Origin: an uncultured Shewanella sp.
GTDB lineage: Bacteria; Pseudomonadota; Gammaproteobacteria; Enterobacterales; Shewanellaceae
Direction of reading: 5' to 3'
DNA: 64,000 bases
Assembly: GCF_947495455.1 (NCBI RefSeq)
Contig: NZ_CANLZC010000002.1
Span: 62,001-126,000 of the forward strand
The position numbers and the translations under genes were made by a program. The notes under the pieces were generated by a model. The model was not told where the DNA came from. It saw only the letters and a list, made by a program, of their open reading frames with translations, and ran no database searches. The number at the start of each line of letters is the position of its first letter. Within the stretch, counting starts at the first letter, position 1. Below, in pieces: positions 45,300-54,062 of the stretch.

Positions 45300-45660
45300 T
45301 ACCAATTCTATTATATAGATGATCAATTCAGAGCTTCCCAGGCTTTTCAATTCAAGGCGCATTCTTTGTAGAAGGGTTATTCCCTTTAAAATGAATGCAA
45401 CGCTGAAGTGGAATGCCTGAGAAACTCACTTTGTGCGGGTTTCAACATGCTTTATGCTACGTTAGCTGCTTTCGATATACGACTTCATGGATGAAGGAGG
45501 TAGGGCGACGTTTGAACCTAAGCCGAGAATGACTATTAGCTTCAATCATCTGCGACCGCCATGGATAGTGGGACTGTCTGTTAATGCAGGAGCAATTAAC
45601 GACCTTGCCTACAGCATGTTGAACTCCCGCTGAAAGATCACTTATATAATAGAACTGGTA
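45300..45660. mobile_element. MITE-like element, family A, full length (361 bp)
   Basis: Imperfect 25-bp terminal inverted repeats bound the element. The left end reads TACCAATTCTATTATATAG (45300 on). The right end (45636-45660) reads, on the other strand, TACCAGTTCTATTATATAA. Both finish in GATC, with two mismatches plus local shuffling. TTA flanks both ends (45297-45299 and 45661-45663), a possible target duplication. No transposase is encoded. A second, truncated copy in the opposite orientation lies at 22227-22549. Confidence 0.82.
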
Positions 45661-45737
45661 TTACAATATCTTTATGCATCAATCGTTTTTTTACCTGTTC
45701 ATCAACAACACTATAGCGGTATTACGGCTCTTCAACA

Positions 45738-46028
45738 TCATCCGCCGATCATCACAGTCGCACTACCTGATACAATACTGCCACCATGAGAAGTCGAATC
45801 TCCCATTCTAGCGGCTGGCATATTACCAATCAATACTGTGGTGCTGCCAGCAGCAATCGTACTGGTTACTCCCACACAAACACAGCTTTGACCCACAACC
45901 GCTGCCGGAAGACACTCAATGAGCACATCTGTCACACTCCCAGACATAATCACGCCACCAACATGGGGGACAGCGCCCGTTGTCATTGAACAAACTTGTG
46001 TATCCCCAACTCTTGCCGCCAGTGTCAT
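45738..46028 (-). CDS. PAAR-domain T6SS spike tip protein
   Basis: This 96-residue protein consists almost entirely of a PAAR domain: AARVGDTQVCSM at the start, then GSVTDVLIECLPAAVVGQSCVC, STTVLIGNMPAARMGDSTSHGG and SGSATVMIGG. PAAR proteins sharpen the VgrG spike and can carry effectors. It lies 23 bp after the effector gene and shares its strand with vgrG, so the three form one cassette. It is the last gene of the minus-strand run. Confidence 0.92.
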   Translation of the reverse strand: MTLAARVGDTQVCSMTTGAVPHVGGVIMSGSVTDVLIECLPAAVVGQSCVCVGVTSTIAAGSTTVLIGNMPAARMGDSTSHGGSIVSGSATVMIGG

Positions 46029-46051
46029 TTACCTTTCTCCAGTCAAGTAAG

Positions 46052-47227
46052 TTAATTAAAATATTTTTTATAAACTTGCTGCCAAATACTCTCGCTAGAT
46101 TGGGATACAGACGATTTATTTCTGCCAAAATCATCATAAATACATATTGATGTTAGACTTAATGCGTCATGTTCTAATTTTGTTATCGTTATCGAATAAA
46201 CCTTGTTGGCTACATTAGCTCTTATTTTGTCGACTAACTTTTCAATCGTCGGTAAATAAGGACGAGCGCCAAATACATTGGTGCTTACAAATTTAAACCA
46301 ATCAGGAGTCATTATCGTCAATACTTTTTCTAATACAGCCTGACCCGTAACACTATAAGGAGTATCACCGGTATAACCTTTTGGTGCCTGGCGGGTGATA
46401 TTATAAAGAATATGTCCCTTCTTTTTTGCCGCCAGCATAGACTCTGTGTTTAATTGTAATTCGGCTATCATTCCACAGGGCATTTTTAAAAAGAAACTTA
46501 AATCCTTATAACCATCTGCAACTTCATTATATCCCTTATTAGCACCTTTGCAGGTACCATATCGATCTTTTAACGCTTTTTGGCTGAATTTAGTGCCATC
46601 AAACTCTTTGGTTTGCATCACGATATCCTTCGCCATCGTCATATCATCCATATTTTTAAATGCAATGGTCATTCGACAGGCATCCCTTATGTCACCAAAG
46701 TCTCTTTCTCTTGAGTCGTCGTTTCTTGTTGTCATTTTATAAATAATAGCGTGGAAAGTTTTTATGCCTCCAAAAGCGGAGGGCGGACACTTAACCTCAC
46801 CGTTACAGCTAATAGCAATCGCCTGAGCATAATCCAATAATTCAGATTGGCAGGCCACATATTCAGAATGCATGATAAATGCTTGTTTACACTTAAACTT
46901 TGTATTTGCAACCTGTCTACTTTGTTCAGGAGTTAATTGCCCGCCCTGCTTATAGATATCCCCCGTTGCTTTATCTAAATACTTGGCAAGGGTGTCTTTG
47001 TCTTTCATTATATTGTAGATTTGTTGCAATTCTTCTTTCTCAGCTGCTGGTAGATTTTGATCTCTAAACTTTTCCATAAATACTTTCCAAGTCTCATCCA
47101 GCCGATCTTGATTAATAAGATTGAAACCTTGGGATAAATAAGTTTGTTGATTCAAACGTTTCATAACTTTAGCTCTAGACTCGGCTATTTGCTCAGTTGT
47201 TGGGATAATTGTAATTTCTTCAGGCAT
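46052..47227 (-). CDS. Putative T6SS effector with RelA/SpoT-like synthetase fold
   Basis: This 391-residue protein has no signal peptide. The N-terminal 130 residues are helical and of unknown type. From about residue 150 the pattern fits the RelA/SpoT nucleotidyltransferase (synthetase) domain: FGGIKTFHAIIYKM resembles the substrate-binding IKSxxSIxxKM; FGDIRDACRMTIAF resembles DIxDxxGxRV (catalytic Asp); NKGYNEVADGYKDLSFFL is GYxxLH-like; MIAELQLNTESML resembles ExQIRT (catalytic Glu). It lies between vgrG (31 bp away) and PAAR (23 bp away), so it is read as cargo, analogous to the P. aeruginosa T6SS effector Tas1 that makes (p)ppApp. The reaction is inferred. ATG 47227 has GGAG upstream. 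Confidence 0.6.
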   Translation of the reverse strand: MPEEITIIPTTEQIAESRAKVMKRLNQQTYLSQGFNLINQDRLDETWKVFMEKFRDQNLPAAEKEELQQIYNIMKDKDTLAKYLDKATGDIYKQGGQLTPEQSRQVANTKFKCKQAFIMHSEYVACQSELLDYAQAIAISCNGEVKCPPSAFGGIKTFHAIIYKMTTRNDDSRERDFGDIRDACRMTIAFKNMDDMTMAKDIVMQTKEFDGTKFSQKALKDRYGTCKGANKGYNEVADGYKDLSFFLKMPCGMIAELQLNTESMLAAKKKGHILYNITRQAPKGYTGDTPYSVTGQAVLEKVLTIMTPDWFKFVSTNVFGARPYLPTIEKLVDKIRANVANKVYSITITKLEHDALSLTSICIYDDFGRNKSSVSQSSESIWQQVYKKYFN

Positions 47228-47258
47228 CACAAACTCCAAATCAATTAACGGCTCAATA

Positions 47259-49271
47259 TCAATTAATAGTAGTCAAAGAGCCACTGATTTCCACTATTCC
47301 ACTAGAGGTCACTTTTGCTGTGGCTGAACCATTAAGCTCAGCAGTTACACCTTTTACCGTTACCGTCCCTTCCCCCTCAACAGTCACACTGGCGCCCGTT
47401 AACTCAGCAGTACCCGTCGCCGCAATTGAAATAGAAGGTGAACTAATACTGATACTTGAAGTCGACATGCTTATTTCACTACTGCCACAGGTCAATTTAA
47501 TAGAGCTCGAGCCGTCAAGCGTGATATTTGTCGCCGTGTTTTCGATATCACTCGAAGCATTTAAACTAATATTATCTGACGCCGTCACGCCAACAGCAGC
47601 CGCTGAGACTATAGAAAAATCTTCAGTTGAATCCAATTTCATTGTTTTTGTCGCGGAGATAGAGTAAGCATCTTCTGTTGTTAAAGCCACAGCGCCTGTC
47701 ACCGATTGAGTGAAGGACTTGTCGACTTGCTGAGTTTCATCGCCTTGCACTTGTGAAGCACAATTATTTTTCACAAGTACATTAAAATCTTTCTCACTTT
47801 GCAAATAAATTTCTTCACTGTCTTTAGCATCATCAAAACGAAGAATATGCGCATTGCTGGTACTTCCACTAGGAGTCGAACGTGACATCAAGCCAAATTG
47901 TGTACTGGATGAAAAAGGCGGGGTATTTTTTTCATGATGCACAGAGCCCAGCACAATAGGTTTATCAGGATCACCATCAATAAATCCCACCAAAACCTCA
48001 TCACCAATTCGAGGAGTAAACATCATGCCAAAACCTTGTCCAGCCATCACCTGTGACACTCTAATCCAAGCACTGGAATTTTCATTAGACTCACCTTCTA
48101 AATCCCAGTGAAATTGAACTTTTATTCGATTTTGACTATCCCGATAAACTTCATCACCACTCGGTCCAACAACAATAGCACTTTGTAAACTATGAATTTG
48201 TTTTCTATCCAATGGAAAATTTTTAAATTCTATACTTGCTGGTAGTACTTCCATTTCGTTACTAAAACTAACGCCATCAACCATAGAATCCACAATAGTA
48301 TGAATCGATTTTAAAATAACATAGGTTTGATTAAAGCTCTCATCGTCATGTGCTGACAATGTAAACTGTTTAGCGCCAGTTAAATAAGTTAAACTAGACT
48401 TGGCGATATATTTAACTGATTGACAATCAGATGATTGCACTAGTAGTTTCGCTGTGGCAGTGCTTTGCACTGTTGTGGAAGATTTTGCAGGATAGGTATA
48501 AAAATGTTGAGAAGATTGAATCGTCTCACTTGTAGCCGTTTGCTCACTACTATCTAAGTTAGAGACTAAACTCGAGGAATAATCATTCGTTCGAGCCTTT
48601 CCCATACTTGCTTGATAATAAGGTAACCATGAAGTAATGCTATCATACTGATCCTCACTTCCAGAGATATAAGCAGCAGTATCGGGTGAGCAAGAAGCGA
48701 AGCTTTGATTATTATCACCAATAATAAGCTTTTGCACATCAGACTCATCATAAAAATGGAAATGCCAGCCTAATTCTGAAATGATTCGACAGATAAAATC
48801 ATAATCAGATTCATTAAATTGTACACAATACTCTCGAGATTCATCACTTCCAACTAACTTAAATTCATAACATCCAGAAAACCCCAATTCACTAAAAATA
48901 GATGAAATAATACTTTGTGTTGTTAAATTTTGAAAAATTCGACAATTGGAAGATTCTTTTAATAATTCAAACCAAGGCTTAGCTTCCAAATAAAAGTAAT
49001 ATAGATCACTCATTGGAACATGTTCTTTCAGCTGATATGAATATAAAGTTCCTAAATATGAAGTGGTATTACCACTTTCTAAAGTATAAGTGACTTTAAC
49101 ATCTGTTCCTATTTTATCTGGTGTCAAAGGTTCACTCGTCAGCAATACACCTTTAATATAATTGCTTCCACCTATTTTTTGAATAATATCAACACAATCT
49201 AGGACATAAACATCCGATTTATCTAAGGTTAATAATAAGCGACGGCCAGAAGTCTCCATATCGTTAGCCAT
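47259..49271 (-). CDS. tssI: VgrG spike protein
   Basis: This 670-residue T6SS spike protein has a gp27-like head (about 1-370; CRIFQNLTTQSIISSIFSELGF, CVQFNESDYDFICRIISELGWHFHFY) and a gp5 OB-fold with VQFHWDLEGESNENSSAWIRVSQVMAGQGFGMMFTPRIGDEVLVGFIDGDPDKPIVLGSVHH. A C-terminal beta-helix made of short Ser/Thr-rich repeats follows. There is no extra effector domain at the C-terminus. It forms the trimeric needle that carries the PAAR tip. It is separated from tssM by a MITE and heads the vgrG-effector-PAAR cassette. Confidence 0.95.
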   Translation of the reverse strand: MANDMETSGRRLLLTLDKSDVYVLDCVDIIQKIGGSNYIKGVLLTSEPLTPDKIGTDVKVTYTLESGNTTSYLGTLYSYQLKEHVPMSDLYYFYLEAKPWFELLKESSNCRIFQNLTTQSIISSIFSELGFSGCYEFKLVGSDESREYCVQFNESDYDFICRIISELGWHFHFYDESDVQKLIIGDNNQSFASCSPDTAAYISGSEDQYDSITSWLPYYQASMGKARTNDYSSSLVSNLDSSEQTATSETIQSSQHFYTYPAKSSTTVQSTATAKLLVQSSDCQSVKYIAKSSLTYLTGAKQFTLSAHDDESFNQTYVILKSIHTIVDSMVDGVSFSNEMEVLPASIEFKNFPLDRKQIHSLQSAIVVGPSGDEVYRDSQNRIKVQFHWDLEGESNENSSAWIRVSQVMAGQGFGMMFTPRIGDEVLVGFIDGDPDKPIVLGSVHHEKNTPPFSSSTQFGLMSRSTPSGSTSNAHILRFDDAKDSEEIYLQSEKDFNVLVKNNCASQVQGDETQQVDKSFTQSVTGAVALTTEDAYSISATKTMKLDSTEDFSIVSAAAVGVTASDNISLNASSDIENTATNITLDGSSSIKLTCGSSEISMSTSSISISSPSISIAATGTAELTGASVTVEGEGTVTVKGVTAELNGSATAKVTSSGIVEISGSLTTIN

Positions 49272-49291
49272 AATATCCCCTTTAGTTTAAT

Positions 49292-49558
49292 TATACCCGT
49301 GATACTTGAAGATGCAGGATTCAGCTGGAATGAAAAGCCTTTTAGGCAAGGCTTTGAACAGCGTGCCTAGTCATTCTAAGCTGATGTTCAATAACGCAGT
49401 ATAAAAGGCTTTTAAACCAGCCCTTTGAGAGTCTGTAAAAGCACCGACTTCTGCGTTGTATCATCTTAAAAAGCAATAAGCATTCTTGCAATAATACGCC
49501 TTGAACTAGGCGCTTTTACAGGCTCTGAAAACATGCATCTTCAAGTATCACGGGTATA
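49292..49558. mobile_element. MITE-like element, family B (267 bp, perfect terminal repeats)
   Basis: Perfect 25-bp terminal inverted repeats occur at 49292-49316 and 49534-49558, starting TATACCCGTGATACTTGAAG. The termini begin and end with TA, which fits a TA target typical of Tc1/mariner (IS630-like) elements. No coding capacity is seen. It sits in the gap between tssM and vgrG and may separate or modify transcription of the vgrG cassette. Confidence 0.88.
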
Positions 49559-49577
49559 GATAAAAATAGCTACAACT

Positions 49578-52500
49578 CTACTCTTGTAATGCCATCTCAC
49601 TCATACCCAGTTCTTCTTTATTGATATTCAATTCACTGGGCAGACTAAACCCATCAATGAGATTGAAAATCAGGTGAAGACGTTCCTTACCTTTAATTTC
49701 TATATCAATCCTATACTTATCCAATTGATAATTTAATAAATAATTTTTTGTAAATGGATTATAACTAATGATGGAATCATTAAAAAATCGAAATAATGCC
49801 CAATCGCCCTCATAATTTCTTTCCGCTAATTTCATGCCATTAAAAAAGAAATTAGCTGACAAAGGAAAATTATCCATATCCATAGGCCATGTTAGTTTAT
49901 TCCATAAACGCGGGCCTTGCTGGTAATTGAGTAAAATACTTTCCGTGACTAAATCAAAGCGTGTGGCCGAAGAAGACAAATTACGAGGCTTGATACTTAA
50001 AATCAGTTCCAATTGATTATCAGGATTATCAAATAACTCATCCTTTATCTGCAAGCCACGATTAACCTCCTTTAAAAACAGATTATTAAATGGAAAACGA
50101 ATACCGTCTGAGACAATTGGAGTGACTCTATCTCCTTCTCCAACTATAAATGGAGATAAATAAAATTGATAAAAAGTGTCCAATACGCCATCAAATTTAA
50201 AGAAATCAGCAAAACGCGCCAAAGTCACATCTTCTGAACTGTTCACATTGAAGGGATAATATTGCCCCAATTCACGTTTGAAATTTTTTCCAATTTCAAT
50301 GGCCCACTGACGTTGAATATATTTATGTGCCTGATTAAATAACAAGGAAACAGATTGAGTTGAAATGGACTCGCCCCAGTGTGCAACTGACTTAGGTAAA
50401 GAAGCCGCTTGTAATCTCAATAATGCCATGGGATCAGGCTCATTATCAATATGCGCTTTCGCGGATTCAAGCCAAGCAGCTCCTGGAACAGGAGCTTGTT
50501 CATTTTTCACTATATAATCATTTAATCCAATCAATAATGATTGAAACTCAGCAAGTGACCCTGCAACCACAGACTTTTCATTAAATGTGTGAATAACATC
50601 TGAAAAGGCATTATTGACGACACGTTCTGGTTGATTATGATCATCATATTCATCATCTTCAGTTGCATCGCGAGCGAGTTTAGTATTCTCTCTCACTTGC
50701 TCAAGAAAAAGAATCAATGGGCTTTGAACAGGATCCTTTAATAAGGATAACGCATCCCTAAACGCGCTGCTATTTGAAAAGTGATTAATTGAAACATTCA
50801 TCAATAAATCATTCCAATAATAGATATATTCACTGAAATAGAGTTCCCTAATTTTATTACTCAAACTAATAAGCTCAGTTCTTGTTGTTTCAGATTTATC
50901 TCCATTAATATTCTTTATTTCATCTAATCTTTTTCTGATAGTTTCAGAACCTTCTGACAAACTCTCTCGAGATCCCTCAAAACCTTTTTTTGTATAGAAG
51001 TAGGGAATATGTGTAACCTTAGATTCGCTTGGCAACCTAAAGATGGTATAAAAGCCTTGACCTACCGCATCGGCAATATCAACTATCTTTTTATTTTGTA
51101 CTTCACTTTTAATACTATTGTAAATTAACCTATAATAAGGCACACCACGTAAATGATTATCGGCCATTTCAATTAATTCTGTATCTACAGCCAGCCCCGT
51201 ATAATCAAAACTAAATAATTCCTCCATTTGCATCTTAAGCTGTCGACTTTGATGAGGTGTGAGGTCAACATAATTATGAGATGCAGACATTAAGTACATA
51301 ATAAGTTTATTTTTTTCTAATTTAGAGTAATCGAAAAACATCATATAATAATGCAACAGCTCAAAAATTTCACCTGAGTTATTTAATGCTATTTCAATAC
51401 GCAAATCATTAGCAGTAAACTCGATAAATAAAGGCAATAACATAAGCTCTAGCTGAATATCATATGCATGTTTCAAGTCTTTTTCAATATCATTATTTCC
51501 TAAGAAATAAAGCATGCCTTTTGAAAAATTCTCCTTATGTGAACCTTCATACATCAATCTTAATTCATCAAGATTTGAAAGGATAATATGGAAGTTATCA
51601 AGGGTTGGAACAATTTCTGACATTTTCTCAGAATAAATTTCAATATTACTTGACATATTATCTGTAAAGTCATCTTGTAAATTCATATTCCTATATTGAA
51701 AGTAAATACTACCAAAAGCTACGACTCCCAAAAAAACAAACAAAAAAATACGATAATATTGATATCGCCTCTCTCTTTTCTTATTAACACCAACGAGCTG
51801 TGATTCAGGCAAAATAATCTTACCTACTAGATGCATTGAAAATAAACTACGACCTTGAGTTTGTGAAAGCTTATGTTCATTAGACTTAAAACCTAATGCC
51901 TCTCCAACGTCTTTTAATAGTATATCCATTTTACGTTTAGCATCACCCGCAGAAAACATATAATATCCACGATAGAAAAAAATATCGCGTAAACGGCTTT
52001 CAGCAAGCAAAACGGAATAAAATCGTTGAATAGAAAGTTTAAGCAATTTAAGCTGAAAAGTCACAGCGACAATGGATGGCCAATTTTCTGTTTTTTTACT
52101 ATCATTTAACTCTTTAGACTGTAACAAACTAATTTCATGAACTGTACGGCTAAACTCTTCATCAAACCACTGTGCATCAAATTGACTCTTCCCCTCTTTT
52201 TCTAAAGGAATTAAAGCCCCAAAAGGCTGCTCAGCTTCTATTCCCGAAAAGTTAGAAAAATATTCACTAATATCACTCACTTCATCTAATGCATCAAATA
52301 AAGTATAAACAGGTAAAATTAATCCTGTTTCAACATTAAAGTGATTAATTGATCTTTGTAACCCTCTCGCTAATACATCACCATCACTGTCGACCTCTTT
52401 ATCATCTAAAATAGTTTTACATCTCGCAATAGTAATTATACCATTAGCCGCTTGCCGTGGTCGATATTTATACAACAATTGAGCAAGATAAATCAATAAT

Positions 52501-52991
52501 GCTTCTTTTTCTTTATCAGTATTAAAAATGTCTTCTGTCAATTGAAAAATTAATAGTTCATCATTCCCCCAAACTCTAAATAGCCTATCTGCCTCTGTAT
52601 CATCTGAGTTAACATTATTTAAATTATTAAGATAAAGAAAGCGTTTAGCATCCACTCTTTTACCTGCAAGCAATATATACCAAGGTAAAGAGTGAAGTGA
52701 CTTTGCATGTTTATATTTTCGGCCATATATTTTTTTCAATGCCCCAATAAATTGCCTTTCTATGAGCATTTTACCTCTTTTTATTTCTAGCTCTAATGGG
52801 GTTAACTCCTCCTTTTCTTTATTTGAATTAAGATAATAACCAATAATAGCTGCTGAAATGGTAACAATAGCACCACCTAATGCTAATAACACTTCATCGC
52901 CTATTTCTACTCGATATAGGTAAGCAATAATGACAATAATAACAACAATCAATAACCAGGCAGCGAAGGCCCACCTCCATTTACTTGGCAT
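49578..52991 (-). CDS. tssM: T6SS membrane-complex protein TssM (IcmF)
   Basis: This 1,137-residue inner-membrane protein has two N-terminal helices (about 9-26 and 33-50), a cytoplasmic domain, and a third helix at about 408-426 (IFLFVFLGVVAFGSIYF). A long periplasmic part with the IcmF C-terminal domains follows. It joins TssL and TssJ in the trans-envelope complex. The cytoplasmic domain has LPWYILLAGKRVDAKRFLYL where many TssM proteins have a Walker A after LPWYLVIG; no GxxxxGK(S/T) is present. Its ATG overlaps tssL by 11 nt. It is the last core gene before the vgrG cassette. Confidence 0.95.
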   Translation of the reverse strand: MPSKWRWAFAAWLLIVVIIVIIAYLYRVEIGDEVLLALGGAIVTISAAIIGYYLNSNKEKEELTPLELEIKRGKMLIERQFIGALKKIYGRKYKHAKSLHSLPWYILLAGKRVDAKRFLYLNNLNNVNSDDTEADRLFRVWGNDELLIFQLTEDIFNTDKEKEALLIYLAQLLYKYRPRQAANGIITIARCKTILDDKEVDSDGDVLARGLQRSINHFNVETGLILPVYTLFDALDEVSDISEYFSNFSGIEAEQPFGALIPLEKEGKSQFDAQWFDEEFSRTVHEISLLQSKELNDSKKTENWPSIVAVTFQLKLLKLSIQRFYSVLLAESRLRDIFFYRGYYMFSAGDAKRKMDILLKDVGEALGFKSNEHKLSQTQGRSLFSMHLVGKIILPESQLVGVNKKRERRYQYYRIFLFVFLGVVAFGSIYFQYRNMNLQDDFTDNMSSNIEIYSEKMSEIVPTLDNFHIILSNLDELRLMYEGSHKENFSKGMLYFLGNNDIEKDLKHAYDIQLELMLLPLFIEFTANDLRIEIALNNSGEIFELLHYYMMFFDYSKLEKNKLIMYLMSASHNYVDLTPHQSRQLKMQMEELFSFDYTGLAVDTELIEMADNHLRGVPYYRLIYNSIKSEVQNKKIVDIADAVGQGFYTIFRLPSESKVTHIPYFYTKKGFEGSRESLSEGSETIRKRLDEIKNINGDKSETTRTELISLSNKIRELYFSEYIYYWNDLLMNVSINHFSNSSAFRDALSLLKDPVQSPLILFLEQVRENTKLARDATEDDEYDDHNQPERVVNNAFSDVIHTFNEKSVVAGSLAEFQSLLIGLNDYIVKNEQAPVPGAAWLESAKAHIDNEPDPMALLRLQAASLPKSVAHWGESISTQSVSLLFNQAHKYIQRQWAIEIGKNFKRELGQYYPFNVNSSEDVTLARFADFFKFDGVLDTFYQFYLSPFIVGEGDRVTPIVSDGIRFPFNNLFLKEVNRGLQIKDELFDNPDNQLELILSIKPRNLSSSATRFDLVTESILLNYQQGPRLWNKLTWPMDMDNFPLSANFFFNGMKLAERNYEGDWALFRFFNDSIISYNPFTKNYLLNYQLDKYRIDIEIKGKERLHLIFNLIDGFSLPSELNINKEELGMSEMALQE

Positions 52992-54051
52992 GAATAAAAC
53001 TCTCCTTTTTATAATATCTGACTTTACCAGATTGAGAATACCTTAAGTAAAGAAGATCATTTAAATGTTCACCTTGCTGATAAATTTTTCCTGCAAATAA
53101 GTTAATAAATGCCTCAACACCTTTAACTTGCAATTGCACATCAAAACCAGCAAGAACTAAATGCTTCATCAAATTTTTCGCTTTATTTAATTCCATAGGT
53201 TCTGGTAATTGAACATACCAGCCAGTTTGAGGTGACTTTAAGGTAATATTGCTATCAATGAAGTCATCATCTGAAAAATGTTGATACCAGCTTTCCGCTT
53301 TTTCAGTATCAACCAAATGTACAAATTGCTTCGAAACACTTTCAACCCAGCGATCATAAAAAACAACAGATGTCGCTCCCACGGCAAGAACAATAACTAA
53401 GGTTAAAGAAAGCCAAAGGGCATGGGCGATAAATTTTATCTGGCTTTTAGGTTTTACTTTCTTTACATTAGAGTTTAACTTTAACGGATTAAAGCTCTTA
53501 TAGTTAAAAATAAAATCATACAACTCTGAAGCATATTCATTCAATAAATACTGCGACTCAAAGCGATATTTTCCCATAAAACCTATTTTGAGTAAGACAA
53601 ACTGTAATTCGATAAAATCTATTAATTTTTTAGGCTGAAGTTTAGCCTTTTCCAATAGTTCAAAAAACACTTCTCCACCATTATTTTGATTAAAAAAATG
53701 ATTTAAAAGTGTCGCATTTTCCCATCCAGAACTTTTCCCCCAATTACTATAAATAATGGCCTCATCTGCTGCCGCACACACAATAAAACACGCCTTATCT
53801 AATATACTAGGATGGTAGTCTAGTAACACGCCTTTTCTTCTTATAACCATAATTTTATTGATGAGTTCTTGCCTATAAAAAGCAAGATCAGCAGGTCTTA
53901 TTTGCCTTGGAATGGCTATTAAAATCGAAATATATTCAGCATATAGATCTAATAGAGCATTATCAGTATAAGGTAAATCTACAGTTTTCACTTTGTCTTG
54001 TATTAAGATGCTATCATTTTGCTCCAAACCATTACTATTGTCTGACTCCAT
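52981..54051 (-). CDS. tssL: T6SS membrane-complex protein TssL (DotU) with periplasmic extension
   Basis: This 356-residue protein has a DotU cytoplasmic domain (about 30-195; FIVCAAADEAIIYSNWGKSSGWENATLLNHFFNQNNGGEVFFELLEKA) and a C-terminal transmembrane helix (about 208-230, HALWLSLTLVIVLAVGATSVVF). About 125 periplasmic residues follow. The tail WYVQLPEPMELNKAKNLMKHLVLAGFDVQLQV looks like a divergent SPOR-type peptidoglycan-binding unit rather than the usual OmpA domain (inference). It anchors TssM and contacts TssK. It lies 11 bp after tssK and overlaps tssM. Confidence 0.92.
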   Translation of the reverse strand: MESDNSNGLEQNDSILIQDKVKTVDLPYTDNALLDLYAEYISILIAIPRQIRPADLAFYRQELINKIMVIRRKGVLLDYHPSILDKACFIVCAAADEAIIYSNWGKSSGWENATLLNHFFNQNNGGEVFFELLEKAKLQPKKLIDFIELQFVLLKIGFMGKYRFESQYLLNEYASELYDFIFNYKSFNPLKLNSNVKKVKPKSQIKFIAHALWLSLTLVIVLAVGATSVVFYDRWVESVSKQFVHLVDTEKAESWYQHFSDDDFIDSNITLKSPQTGWYVQLPEPMELNKAKNLMKHLVLAGFDVQLQVKGVEAFINLFAGKIYQQGEHLNDLLYLRYSQSGKVRYYKKESFIHAK

Positions 54052-54062
54052 GATTTATTTCC

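Noticed and set aside
47320-47667. A 115-codon frame antisense to vgrG
   Set aside because: It mirrors the Ser/Thr/Val-rich beta-helix repeats of VgrG on the other strand; its composition is that of a shadow frame.
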